Positions 33,026 to 33,048 of a stretch of DNA of 33,048 bases are shown piece after piece; position 1 is the stretch's first letter, and every line of letters starts with the position of its first letter. The notes under the pieces are model-generated. The model searched no databases. It saw only the letters and a program-made list of their open reading frames with translations, and was not told where the DNA came from. The DNA lies in contig CAIXJC010000018.1 in assembly GCA_903919715.1 (NCBI GenBank), positions 1 through 33,048 on the forward strand, read 5' to 3'. A program made the translations under genes and the position numbers. The stretch is from an uncultured bacterium (lineage in GTDB: Bacteria; Planctomycetota; Phycisphaerae; Phycisphaerales; SM1A02).

Positions 33026-33048
33026 GGGCTCAAACATGCTGCGCCGAG
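33026..33048 (-). repeat. Repeat B, copy 2 (cut by the window edge)
   Basis: Bases 33,026-33,044 (GGGCTCAAACATGCTGCGC) are the exact reverse complement of 9184-9202 inside repeat B copy 1. The rest lies outside the window. Confidence 0.7.

Larger units (their letters stand above)
32748..33048. other. Non-genic interval made of imperfect repeats
   Basis: These 301 bp after the M28 stop contain repeats C1, A2, C2 and the start of B2, listed separately. The frame that follows the M28 stop codon in phase has no stop from 32,748 to the window edge, with an ATG at 32,871 (MSNGEQTDRVGRRG). It might be a partial gene, but it runs straight through the palindromic element, so I do not call it. Confidence 0.65.

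Overview
The window looks like chromosomal DNA of a planctomycete, most likely of the class Phycisphaerae. The clues are a truncated secreted protein that joins fibronectin-III-like repeats to a dockerin-type calcium-binding module, many exported proteins of unknown function, weak or absent Shine-Dalgarno sequences before several genes, and housekeeping operons (str, fab) that are split or rearranged. This is inference from content; no rRNA or other phylogenetic marker beyond S7, S12 and L32 is present. I see no tRNA, rRNA, CRISPR array, insertion sequence or integrase.

Layout. 1-2.1 kb: the 3' end of the dockerin/FN3 protein, then a convergent S1/P1-type secreted nuclease. 2.2-6.6 kb (+): ispE, an M3 metallopeptidase, a saccharopine-dehydrogenase-like enzyme, and an MgtC-family membrane protein preceded by a 13-bp tandem repeat and a hairpin. 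6.6-8.5 kb (-): a beta-barrel-like outer-membrane protein followed by a metallophosphoesterase. 8.45-8.94 kb (+): a GGQ-domain release-factor-like protein. 8.94-9.3 kb: non-genic DNA with two palindromic repeat families that recur at the right end of the window. 9.3-12.5 kb: purM (-) divergent from sucD (+), then an SGNH hydrolase (+). 12.45-22.4 kb (-), reading right to left: rpsL, rpsG, a ThiF/MoeB-type E1-like enzyme, an 871-residue exported helical protein, glpK, glpD and a 678-residue exported protein. The last four form a tight run with very short gaps or overlaps.

22.5-31.1 kb is a type II fatty-acid synthesis cluster: rpmF-plsX-fabH-fabD-lipoprotein on +, fabG inverted on -, then acpP-fabF on +, followed in the same run by a GH15 glucoamylase-like enzyme and a membrane-anchored M28 peptidase that overlaps it by 4 nt. 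PlsX, FabH, FabD, FabG, ACP and FabF together cover phosphate acyl transfer, initiation, malonyl transfer, first reduction and elongation. The remaining 300 bp (32,748-33,048) holds imperfect repeats, including a 127-bp hairpin element, and one reading frame stays open to the window edge.

The most notable points are: the natural Arg88 in ribosomal protein S12, the classical streptomycin-resistance residue; the structured rpsL-rpsG intercistronic region; the dispersed palindromic repeats; genes with a -10 box about 11 nt before the ATG and no Shine-Dalgarno (ispE, sucD); the inverted fabG with an anomalous start; and the glpKD operon bracketed by two unknown exported proteins. I did not find a clear-cut new defence or mobile system.
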